This document shows positions 6,835-14,125 of a stretch of 19,477 nt of DNA, one piece after another. Source of the DNA: Defluviitaleaceae bacterium (lineage in GTDB: Bacteria > Bacillota > Clostridia > Lachnospirales > WQUN01); assembly GCA_009783525.1 (NCBI GenBank), contig WRDG01000008.1:1-19477 (forward strand). Direction: 5' to 3'. Numbering within the stretch: position 1 is the first letter of the stretch; the number at the start of each line of letters is the position of its first letter. The position numbers were made by a program, and so were the translations under genes. The notes under the pieces are model-generated. The model was not told the DNA's origin. It did not search any database and was given only the letters and a program-made list of their open reading frames with translations.

Positions 6835-8321
6835 CAATCGATAACCACCTTTAAGCAAACGGGGTAACCCGCGCTTTTTATTCCCTCGGTCCGCACATGC
6901 AGCCCGTCCCCGTCCCGCGTGAACGTCACCGGCATGCCGCACCCAAGCGCCGCAACGCCGGTCACGTCGAAATCTCCGCCATGGCTGCCCGCCCGCGCCG
7001 ACGCGAGGCTTTTTATGCAAACCTCGCCTTCGTTTGGCCAGCGCATAACAAAAGCGTAAACTGCGCCGTTTTTATATGTGAAGCGTATGTCCTGCGGCGT
7101 GTACGGCAGCGCGTCGCCGTCCGTGAACGCTCCCGCGCCGCGTTTGGTCGGTCCTTCGCCGTATGTCTGCCAAAATGTGCTGCCGTATATGCCCTCGCCG
7201 TTTATTGCGAGCCATTTTCCGATTTGAAACAGCGCGTCCGTTTCCTGTTCCGTAATAGTGCCGTCGGCGCGCGGCCCGACGTTTAGCAGCATGCACCCGT
7301 TTTTGCTCACGATGTCCACAAGGTCGCACACGAGCGCTTCCGGCTTTTTAAAATCGTTGTTGTCCGTGTAGCCCCAAGAATTTTTTGCGATCGACGTATC
7401 TGTCTGCCAAAGCCGCGGGCGTATCTCCTCGAGCTGGCCGCGCTCCACGTCGAACACCGCGCTGCCGTACGCGAACGCCTCGTACTTGTAATTTATTGCC
7501 GCGTCCGTTCCCCATTCCGCAGCGCGGTTGTAATAATACGCCGCGAATTTTTTTAAGTAGCGCTTCCATCCTTTGTTATGCACCCACCAGTCGAACCAAA
7601 CGATGCGCGGGCGGTGCAGATCGACCATTTCGCAGACGCGGGCGAGCCAATTTTCGCAGTGGGCCTTCATGGGAGGCGCGGAATAAATGTCGTGAGTGTT
7701 TTCCAATTTTATTTCGGCCTGCTGTATGCCGTAATAATTTTCGCAGTTTGGGTCGCGCACGTCGCTGTCAAATTCGAGCCCGCCGTTAAAAAACCAGCAG
7801 TTTTCGGCGCGGTGGTTAGAGAGCGCGAAAACGATGCCCTCTTTTTCCGCCGCCGCTTTAAGCTCGCCCACGACGTCGCGCTTCGGCCCCATGTTATATG
7901 CGTTAAATTCCGACAGATCGCTTTTATACATTTGGAAGCCGTCGTGATGCTCCGCAACGGGCATAACATATTTCGCGCCGGCATCTTTAAAAAGTTTTAT
8001 CCATCCGCCGGCGTCAAAATTTTCCGCTTTAAACATTGGAATGAAATCTTTATAGCCGAAATTTTTATGCCCGCCGTACGTTTTTAAATGATGGGCGTAC
8101 TCTTTGCTGCCCTGCTGGTACATCGCCCTCGGGTACCATTCGTTGCCGAACGCCGGCACGGAATAAACCCCCCAATGGATAAATATTCCAAACTTGGCGT
8201 CTTCGTACCATTTGGGAACCGGATGGCGGCACAGCGAAGCCCAGTCGTCCGAGTAGGGCCCGCGCGCGATTATTTCGTCAACCTGCTTTAAAATTTCATC
8301 CTGTGTTTTGATTTTTATCAA
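6834..8321 (-). CDS. GH29 alpha-L-fucosidase
   Basis: A retaining exo-alpha-L-fucosidase that removes terminal L-fucose, 495 residues from the chosen start. Seen in sequence: KFGIFIHWGVYSVPAFGNEWYP (43-64), AEHHDGFQMY (123-132) and the nucleophile in RIVWFDWW (D244). A later GCMLLNVGPRADG stretch is typical of GH29, and a beta-type C-terminal domain follows. No signal peptide is seen, so it probably acts on imported oligosaccharides. The start is not certain: a TTG at 8321 overlaps the aminotransferase stop (TTGA), and GGAGGT lies 15 bases upstream. A further TTG at 8354 would add 11 residues. No ATG fits before the conserved region. The acid/base residue cannot be assigned by eye. It is co-transcribed with the genes on either side. 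Confidence 0.92.
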   Translation of the reverse strand: MIKIKTQDEILKQVDEIIARGPYSDDWASLCRHPVPKWYEDAKFGIFIHWGVYSVPAFGNEWYPRAMYQQGSKEYAHHLKTYGGHKNFGYKDFIPMFKAENFDAGGWIKLFKDAGAKYVMPVAEHHDGFQMYKSDLSEFNAYNMGPKRDVVGELKAAAEKEGIVFALSNHRAENCWFFNGGLEFDSDVRDPNCENYYGIQQAEIKLENTHDIYSAPPMKAHCENWLARVCEMVDLHRPRIVWFDWWVHNKGWKRYLKKFAAYYYNRAAEWGTDAAINYKYEAFAYGSAVFDVERGQLEEIRPRLWQTDTSIAKNSWGYTDNNDFKKPEALVCDLVDIVSKNGCMLLNVGPRADGTITEQETDALFQIGKWLAINGEGIYGSTFWQTYGEGPTKRGAGAFTDGDALPYTPQDIRFTYKNGAVYAFVMRWPNEGEVCIKSLASARAGSHGGDFDVTGVAALGCGMPVTFTRDGDGLHVRTEGIKSAGYPVCLKVVID

Positions 8322-9535
8322 CTCTCTAACGCCGCGACCTCCACAGCGAGGCAAAAAATCCGCATCGCGTCTGAAAGCTCTGACAGCGTGGGGTATGTGG
8401 GCGCGATACGTATGTTCGCGTCGTTCGGGTCGTTTTTATACGGATACGTCGAGCCTGCGGCAGTAAACTCAATCCCCGCCTCCGCGCACAGTCGGACGGT
8501 GCGTTTCGCGCGGCCCTGCAATGTGTTTAACGACATGAAATATCCGCCGTCCGGGCAGTGCCACCGCGCAACGCCCTTTCCGCGCAAATTTTCGTCCAAA
8601 ATAAAATGCGCCAGCTCAAACTTCGGCCGAATTATTTCGGCGTGTTTTCGCATGTGCGCATTTATTCCTTCAATGTCTTTAAAATATTTTGCGTGGCGGA
8701 GTTGATTTAACTTGTCCGGCCCGACCGTTTGCACGAAAAGACGTTTCCTTATTTGCTCCAGATTTTTTTCGGACGCGGCAAGCGCCGCAACCCCCGCTCC
8801 GGCAAACGAAATTTTTGAAAACGACGTGAATATGATCGGCATGTCTTCGTTGCCTGCATCCGCGCATTTTTTCAAAAAATTAACGGGCGCGGGAGGGTTG
8901 CCCCTGAAGTGATGCACGCAATAGGCGTTGTCCCAAAAAAGTCTGAATTTTTCTTTTGCGGCGGTTTTTAAACAAGCAAGCCGCCTGACCGTTTCGTCCG
9001 AATAAATATACCCCTGCGGATTAGAAAAAACCGGCACGCACCACATGCCCACAACCGAAGCGTCGCTTACCGCGAGCGCCTCCACCGCGTCCATGTCGGG
9101 CCCTTCATGCGTCATGTTGACCGTAACCATTTGAATGCCGAAATGCTCGCAGATGTTGTGGTGGCGGTCGTAGCCCGGCACGGGGCATATAAATACCGCG
9201 TTTTTCGGCCAAATGCCGCGCATATCCGCTATGCAGTCGTACATCATCCCAAGGCTCGAATTGCCGCCTACGATCACGTTTTTTTCGTTTACCGCCATTA
9301 TTTCGGCAAACAGCCGCCTCATTTCGGGCAAGCCGTCCGTGCCGCCGTAATTGCGGCAGTCCGTGCCGTCCGCCGCGACGCAGCCCTCGCCCGCCAAAAC
9401 CGAAAGCAAACCGTTTGACAGCTTCAACTGTTCGCCGTTAGGTTTGCCCCGCGCCATGCTTATCGAAAGCCCGCGCTCCTTGTATTCATTGTAAAGAGCA
9501 AGGCATTCTTTATAACGGGCACGTCGGTCGGTCAT
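8318..9535 (-). CDS. Class I pyridoxal-phosphate aminotransferase, aspartate aminotransferase type Ic-like
   Basis: A 405-residue fold-type I PLP enzyme. Visible sites are the PLP lysine in SFSKISFAGAG (K241), SNPQG (N172), WDNAY (D202, Y205), and the substrate-binding arginine in IRIAPTYP near the C-terminus. MARGKPNGEQL at 27-37 and YGGTDGLPEMR (63-73) match the less usual aspartate aminotransferase group (PF12897) found in many gut bacteria. It likely moves an amino group between aspartate and 2-oxoglutarate, although the amino acid is not proven. The ATG at 9535 follows GGAGGG with five bases between. It is the first gene of the unit with GH29 and the amidohydrolase, behind a near-consensus promoter. 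Why such an enzyme is tied to a fucosidase is unclear. Confidence 0.9.
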   Translation of the reverse strand: MTDRRARYKECLALYNEYKERGLSISMARGKPNGEQLKLSNGLLSVLAGEGCVAADGTDCRNYGGTDGLPEMRRLFAEIMAVNEKNVIVGGNSSLGMMYDCIADMRGIWPKNAVFICPVPGYDRHHNICEHFGIQMVTVNMTHEGPDMDAVEALAVSDASVVGMWCVPVFSNPQGYIYSDETVRRLACLKTAAKEKFRLFWDNAYCVHHFRGNPPAPVNFLKKCADAGNEDMPIIFTSFSKISFAGAGVAALAASEKNLEQIRKRLFVQTVGPDKLNQLRHAKYFKDIEGINAHMRKHAEIIRPKFELAHFILDENLRGKGVARWHCPDGGYFMSLNTLQGRAKRTVRLCAEAGIEFTAAGSTYPYKNDPNDANIRIAPTYPTLSELSDAMRIFCLAVEVAALES

Positions 9536-9584
9536 GCAATCCCTCCGGGTCTTTTGCGTATTTATGACGGGCTTACGGATTTGT

Positions 9585-9613
9585 ATTATACATTTGAATT
9601 TTTATTTGTACAA
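9585..9613 (-). promoter_or_regulatory. Sigma-A promoter of the aminotransferase-fucosidase operon
   Basis: On the minus strand TTGTAC (9613-9608) is separated by 17 bases from TATAAT (9590-9585). Transcription would start near 9578, about 43 bases before the ATG. The -35 lies within the palindrome TTTGTACAAA, just past the thiT stop codon, so no terminator separates the two genes. Confidence 0.75.
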
Positions 9614-9616
9614 ATT

Positions 9617-10186
9617 TTAAGCCGCTCTCGCTCCCTTCGGACGAAGCACGGTATCGACTGCGGCACGGTAAGCGGGAACCGAAAGAAGAACCAGCGTGAA
9701 CAGCATTTCAGGCAGTATGTAAGTCACGTTGTAAACCGCGGAATAAACGACCGGGTTCTGCCCTTCCGGCGCATACGCGCCGAAAAAAATCGCGCCGGAT
9801 ATTAAGTGGCAGACAAACCTCGCCATCATCCCTAACGAAAATCCCAACTGCAGGTTCAAATTGATCTTGCCCGCCTGAAAATTTTTAAGACCGAAAATGC
9901 CGCCCATGAGTCCCACCATTGCGAACGCCAACGGATAATCGAGAATAAGCTGCGCGGGATGCACCACGTAGCCCCCAAAAAATAAATCGAGCAGCCCTGC
10001 AGAAATACCCGCCATAAAACCTGTCACCGGACCCAAGCCGTAGCCTGCCAATGCGATGAACATCATGCTGCATGCGGTGACCGAACCGCCCTGCGGCATA
10101 CGGAACACCGTCACTTGATTAAGCGCCGCGGCAAGCGCCGTCAGCATTGCGGCATAGGCAAGAGTGTTTACCTTAGAATGACGCAA
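9617..10186 (-). CDS. thiT: ThiT-type thiamine transporter, ECF substrate-binding subunit
   Basis: A 189-residue integral membrane protein with about six hydrophobic segments. It is the S-component that binds thiamine and works with the shared ECF energising module (EcfA, EcfA', EcfT), which is not in this window. The stretch RMPQGGSVTACSMMFIALAGYGLGP (29-53) holds the thiamine-site signature, and FGGYVVHPAQLILDYPLAFA (70-89) is also typical. The start is TTG at 10186, preceded by AAGGGGG nine bases upstream; no ATG fits before the conserved first helix. That ribosome site is the 3' arm of the terminator hairpin, so folding would hide it. A TPP riboswitch upstream confirms the substrate class. 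It stands alone in its unit. Confidence 0.93.
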   Translation of the reverse strand: MRHSKVNTLAYAAMLTALAAALNQVTVFRMPQGGSVTACSMMFIALAGYGLGPVTGFMAGISAGLLDLFFGGYVVHPAQLILDYPLAFAMVGLMGGIFGLKNFQAGKINLNLQLGFSLGMMARFVCHLISGAIFFGAYAPEGQNPVVYSAVYNVTYILPEMLFTLVLLSVPAYRAAVDTVLRPKGARAA

Positions 10187-10189
10187 AAT

Positions 10190-10222
10190 AAAAAACCCCC
10201 TTCGATTTTTGTCCGAAAGGGG
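10190..10222 (-). terminator. Riboswitch-controlled terminator / ribosome-site sequestering hairpin
   Basis: On the minus strand CCCCTTTCG (10222-10214) pairs over nine positions, including one U-G, with CGAAGGGGG (10204-10196). Six T follow at 10195-10190. The start codon of thiT comes three bases later and its only ribosome site is the GGGGG arm. The hairpin can both stop transcription and block translation when TPP is bound. Confidence 0.85.
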
Positions 10223-10238
10223 AATTGATTTCCGTTTT

Positions 10239-10329
10239 CGCTTTCCTTCGCCGTCATTACACGGAGCAGGTACAAAGGGTAACTCTCAGCAAATCAAACG
10301 CATCATGCGTTTGATAAGCACCCCCAGCG
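10239..10329 (-). promoter_or_regulatory. TPP riboswitch (THI element)
   Basis: The minus strand carries the conserved parts in order. They are GGGGGTGC at the 5' side, a nine-pair P3 arm (TCAAACGCA/TGCGTTTGA), GCTGAGAG, TTACCC, then TACCTG, a TAATG turn and GGCGAAGGAAAG at the 3' side. The ends close as P1 through CGCT and AGCG. Binding of thiamine pyrophosphate would favour the terminator downstream and shut off thiT. Confidence 0.95.
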
Positions 10330-10344
10330 GACTTGCGCGAGTGT

Positions 10345-10374
10345 ATCATAAAAAAATATTTTTGCAAACGTTAA
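10345..10374 (-). promoter_or_regulatory. Probable promoter for the riboswitch-thiT unit
   Basis: On the minus strand TTAACG (10374-10369) is followed after 18 bases by TATGAT (10350-10345). This places transcription start just ahead of the riboswitch. The -35 overlaps the stop codon of the kinase gene. The fit is moderate. Confidence 0.55.
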
Positions 10375-12938
10375 TCTGCCGCTCCCAATTTTTCGAGCAG
10401 CTCCGTTATTTTTGCTATAGCCGCGTCATAATCGCCTATCATTTTATTTCCGATGATGCTTTCTACCGTTTTGCCGTAATTTTCCGTGCGGCTGTATTCG
10501 CGCAGAATATTGATCCGCATGTTGATGTCCGCCGAATCGAAACTGTCAAGGGCCTCCCTGAGCCCGCGCAGCGTTTCGGTAAAACGCGCCACGTCGAGCC
10601 CCACCGCGTTGATCGGATCGTTGTCGAAAAGGTTTGCCGCGTTGATGTTGTTTATAAGCCGCTCAAGGTCCGCAATAAGCGCGGGATTGCGGCTTTCGAC
10701 AAAAACAATGTCGCCTTTGCTGCCCGCCGCTTCCAAAGCTTGCGAATCTTCCGCCAGTTTGTCCGCTCCGATAATTCCGCACGCGCTTTTTAATCCGTGA
10801 ACATATGTCGAATACAGCGAATAATTTTTTAAGCGGATGCTCTCTTTTATTTCGTCGAGCTTTTCTGTGCCGTCCTTCACGAAGGTGCTCAGCATATCTA
10901 TGTAGGTTTCCGCCGTTCCCCCCGTCATGAAGATGCCTTTGCTTACGTCGAGCCCTTCTATTTTAATTGCGCGCTTGGCAACGCCGGAACTCCTTGCGGA
11001 ACCGCCCGGCAACGAAGTCCGCTGCTTATCCTTAGGCACCCATTTTTCGATTATGTCCCTAAGCCTGAGCACATCGATCGGCTTAGATAAAAAATCGTTG
11101 AACCCGTTGTTGATGAACAGCTCGCGTGTGCCCGAAACCGCGTTTGCCGTAAGAGCGATTATAGGTACGGCGGCAAAGTAAGGATCGCACGCGCCGAGCT
11201 TCCTTATGTGCGACGTCGCTTCGACGCCGTCCATTTCCGGCATCATATGATCCATAAAAATTATGTCGTACCGCGTTTTTTTTACTTCTTCGATTGCCGC
11301 TTTGCCGCTCTTGCATAAATCAACGTTTATTTTGTACGACTGCAGCAACCCTTCGGCAACTTTCAAATTGGTTATTATATCGTCGACGACCAGCGCTTTC
11401 GCGTTCGGCGCCGTGAGCTCGGACGTTTTGGCGGTATTAATCTGCCCCGTATAGCCGTCTGTGATTCCGTTCAACAAATTAGCCACAGGCAGGCAAAAAA
11501 TTGGTGTGGTAAGCACGCTTACTTCGCGCTCGCCGATCAATTCGCCAAACTCGGCGATCAAAACAATTTTCGCTTTTGTTTTAAAGTCCGGATTTTTTCG
11601 TTTCATGCGGTCAAATAAAACGGAAGAAACAAAAACGAACATGTACTCGTCGCTCTGCAATTCGAACACAAACTCCTCTTCTGACGAAACGACTCTGTGC
11701 CGCACTCCAAGGTTCATCATCGTTTCCATTATCGAATTTATGCAAAGCTCACGCCGTTCGAATATAAGAACCTTTTTTGAATCCGGATCCGTAACCGCGG
11801 CTATCGACTGGCCGCCGTTATGTGTTTGCGGTATGACTGCGGTAAATGTGCTGCCCTTGCCGAATTCTGAGGCGCATTTTATGTGGCCGTCCATTGCGAG
11901 CAGCAGGTTCTTTGTTATTGTAAGGCCGAGCCCCGTACCGTAAATGCCTATCGTTTCTTTGTCGAACTGCACAAATTCTTCAAACAGCATAGGCAGATCT
12001 TCTTCTTTTATCCCCCGGCCGCTGTCCGCAACCTCGATTGCAAGCAGCACGGCGTTGTCGTCCGATTTCACCATTTTTACGGAAACGGCTATATGTCCCC
12101 TGTCCGTATAATTTACGGCGTTGCTTAAGAGGTTGAGCATGATTTGGCGGATCCTCGTCGAGTCGCCAACCAATTTATCCGGAATGTCACAATCGAGGTT
12201 CACGATAAAGCGAAGGCGCGATTCGAAGACGCGCATTTTAATTATGTTAATCACATCGTTTATCAGCGAAGAAAATAAATATTCGCTCGGCACTATTTCG
12301 AGCTTGCCTTTTTCAATTTTGGAAAAATCTAAAATGTCGTTAATGATCGAAAGCAGATTTGTGCTCGCCTGTTTGATGGTCAATAAATGTTCGTGAGTGT
12401 TGGGAGCGTTTTCTTCTCTTAAAGCAAGCTCCGCCATGCCTATAACCGCGTTCATCGGCGTGCGGATCTCATGGCTCATCTTTGCAAGGAAGGTGCTCTT
12501 CGCCCTCGAAGAGTATTCGGCGTGCTCGCGCGCGCGTTCTGCTTCGCGCCTATCTTTTTCAATGGCCGTCACGTCGTAAAAAAACGCCATCATTCCGTCG
12601 GGGCTGCTCCCCGAACCGAATAACGGCGCGTATTGTACTTGAAAAATTATTTGTGGATTTTCTCCGAGCTTTTCAAAATCCATTTCAATGGTATGCGCCG
12701 TTGTCCTTAGCGAATTTACCGCGTCGAAGTAACAGCGCGAAACATCGGCGAGAGCTTCTTCCGTCACGAAAGCGGAAACTATGTCGCAAATATTTTTGCC
12801 CGCGATCTCTTCCTGCTTTACCGAACCGCAGTACCTAAACCACGACTTGCCCGCGTACGCGAGCCTGTCGCTGCTGTCAAACAGCAATACAGGGCACTCC
12901 ATATTGTCTACGATCAATTCCGCGTAAGAAGCTTCCAT
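10371..12938 (-). CDS. Soluble hybrid histidine kinase: PAS, HisKA, ATPase, pseudo-receiver, receiver, Hpt
   Basis: An 855-residue phosphorelay protein with no membrane segment, so it senses something inside the cell. The domains run in this order. A PAS-like sensor covers about 5-125, then a short coiled linker, then HisKA with the autophosphorylated histidine in FLAKMSHEIRTP (H156). The ATPase follows, with the N box (N273), DSGRGI (D305) and GTGLGLTI (334-341). A receiver-like domain at about 388-500 has lost the acidic pocket and acceptor aspartate. A true receiver at about 513-635 has VVDD, D563 in FMDHMMPEMDG, T597 and K619. Last is an Hpt domain with H714 in YVHGLKSA. The start is ATG 12938, because AGGTGA lies five bases upstream. 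The HD-GYP gene ends 71 bases upstream and is its likely partner. An in-frame TTG at 13001 lacks a ribosome site. Confidence 0.92.
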   Translation of the reverse strand: MEASYAELIVDNMECPVLLFDSSDRLAYAGKSWFRYCGSVKQEEIAGKNICDIVSAFVTEEALADVSRCYFDAVNSLRTTAHTIEMDFEKLGENPQIIFQVQYAPLFGSGSSPDGMMAFFYDVTAIEKDRREAERAREHAEYSSRAKSTFLAKMSHEIRTPMNAVIGMAELALREENAPNTHEHLLTIKQASTNLLSIINDILDFSKIEKGKLEIVPSEYLFSSLINDVINIIKMRVFESRLRFIVNLDCDIPDKLVGDSTRIRQIMLNLLSNAVNYTDRGHIAVSVKMVKSDDNAVLLAIEVADSGRGIKEEDLPMLFEEFVQFDKETIGIYGTGLGLTITKNLLLAMDGHIKCASEFGKGSTFTAVIPQTHNGGQSIAAVTDPDSKKVLIFERRELCINSIMETMMNLGVRHRVVSSEEEFVFELQSDEYMFVFVSSVLFDRMKRKNPDFKTKAKIVLIAEFGELIGEREVSVLTTPIFCLPVANLLNGITDGYTGQINTAKTSELTAPNAKALVVDDIITNLKVAEGLLQSYKINVDLCKSGKAAIEEVKKTRYDIIFMDHMMPEMDGVEATSHIRKLGACDPYFAAVPIIALTANAVSGTRELFINNGFNDFLSKPIDVLRLRDIIEKWVPKDKQRTSLPGGSARSSGVAKRAIKIEGLDVSKGIFMTGGTAETYIDMLSTFVKDGTEKLDEIKESIRLKNYSLYSTYVHGLKSACGIIGADKLAEDSQALEAAGSKGDIVFVESRNPALIADLERLINNINAANLFDNDPINAVGLDVARFTETLRGLREALDSFDSADINMRINILREYSRTENYGKTVESIIGNKMIGDYDAAIAKITELLEKLGAAD

Positions 12939-13009
12939 TTGACTCACCTGCTTTTTGTTTGTTTGCGAAACCAATTGGATTATTTTTAATTGCGCGGTCA
13001 AATTACATA

Positions 13010-14104
13010 CTACACAGGCTTCGATATTTCTTCGAAAACATTATGCGTCGATAAAAAAACGTCGACCAAGTCCGGGTCGAATTGCTTGCCGCTGCTTTCG
13101 GCAATCATCCTTACCGCTTCGTCGTGCGAAAACGCTTTTTTATACGGCCTGTCGGAAACAAGCGCGTCGTACACGTCCACTATTGCCATCATCCTGCCCT
13201 GCAGCGGTATGTCCTTGCCCTTTAGCTTGTTGGGATAGCCCAGGCCGTCCCATCTTTCGTGGTGTGTCGAAACCATTATCTTTGCCTGCTTTAAAAATTC
13301 CTGCTCTTTTGTGTTGCTCATTATCCTGTCAATAACAATTTCTCCGAACGCGACATGCTCTTTTATCGTTTCGTACTCGAGTTCGGTCAGTTTGCCGGCT
13401 TTTTGTAAAATTACGTCTTTTATCGCTATCTTTCCGACATCGTGCAGCTGCGCGGACTGCAATATAAGCGTTATTACCCACTTCCCTATTTCGTCGCAGT
13501 ACAGCGGATGCGTTTTGGTCGCGCTGATCAAAACGTTCATATACCTTTGCGTGCGTCCTATGTGGCCGCCTGTTACGTCGTCGCGGCACTCGATCAATTC
13601 CGCGAATGTGTTCATCACCGCATTTTGCAATTCGACAACGGTTTCGGTTTTTTCTTCGACCATTTTTTGAAGGTTGTTGTTAAAATTTAACAGCTCGTTG
13701 CGCTGCAGCGCGAGCTCTTTTTTTTGGCTTTCGACCAAAAGGTGGACTTCGATCCTTTTTAAAAGCAGCGACGGAATAAACGGCTTGACAATGTAATCTA
13801 TCGCGCCGAGAGTAAGCCCCTTGAGTTCGTTGTCTCCGTCGTTTTTTGCCGTCAAAAATATAACGGGTATGTCCGCCGAGCTTTCGTCTTTTTTTAGTAT
13901 TTCGATTGTTTCGTAACCGTTCATCTCAGGCATTTCGACGTCAAGTAAAATTAAATCCGGAACTCTTTTTTCGAGCATCTTGAAAAGCAGTTTTCCTGAA
14001 TTTACCGTAAACACGTTGTATACCGCAGAAAGCACATTATTGCCCGCCGTTAAGTTGACTATGTCGTCGTCGACCAAAAAAACGGTTTTTTTGTTATCGT
14101 CCAT
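13010..14104 (-). CDS. Response regulator with HD-GYP domain (cyclic-di-GMP phosphodiesterase)
   Basis: A 364-residue cytoplasmic two-domain protein. The receiver (about 6-125) has DDD at 12-14, the phosphoacceptor D55 in LLDVEMPEMNG, T85 and K108. A coiled linker (about 126-160) leads to the HD-GYP domain. That domain shows H181 in GGHIGRTQRY, the metal pair in LHDVGK (H221, D222), K225, HH at 281-282 and GYP at 289-291. The set is complete, so hydrolysis of cyclic di-GMP, usually to GMP, is expected, switched by phosphorylation. AGGAGG stands eight bases before the ATG. It lies between the six-hairpin glycosidase (21 bases upstream) and the hybrid kinase (71 bases downstream). All three probably share one transcript, with the kinase or its Hpt domain as phosphodonor. 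Confidence 0.94.
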   Translation of the reverse strand: MDDNKKTVFLVDDDIVNLTAGNNVLSAVYNVFTVNSGKLLFKMLEKRVPDLILLDVEMPEMNGYETIEILKKDESSADIPVIFLTAKNDGDNELKGLTLGAIDYIVKPFIPSLLLKRIEVHLLVESQKKELALQRNELLNFNNNLQKMVEEKTETVVELQNAVMNTFAELIECRDDVTGGHIGRTQRYMNVLISATKTHPLYCDEIGKWVITLILQSAQLHDVGKIAIKDVILQKAGKLTELEYETIKEHVAFGEIVIDRIMSNTKEQEFLKQAKIMVSTHHERWDGLGYPNKLKGKDIPLQGRMMAIVDVYDALVSDRPYKKAFSHDEAVRMIAESSGKQFDPDLVDVFLSTHNVFEEISKPV

Positions 14105-14125
14105 ATAAGGCCTCCTGCGGGTTTG

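Noticed and set aside
6835..7020. N-terminal extension of the amidohydrolase
   Set aside because: It lies wholly inside the fucosidase gene in another frame, with basic, low-complexity residues; the metal motif starts right after 6834.
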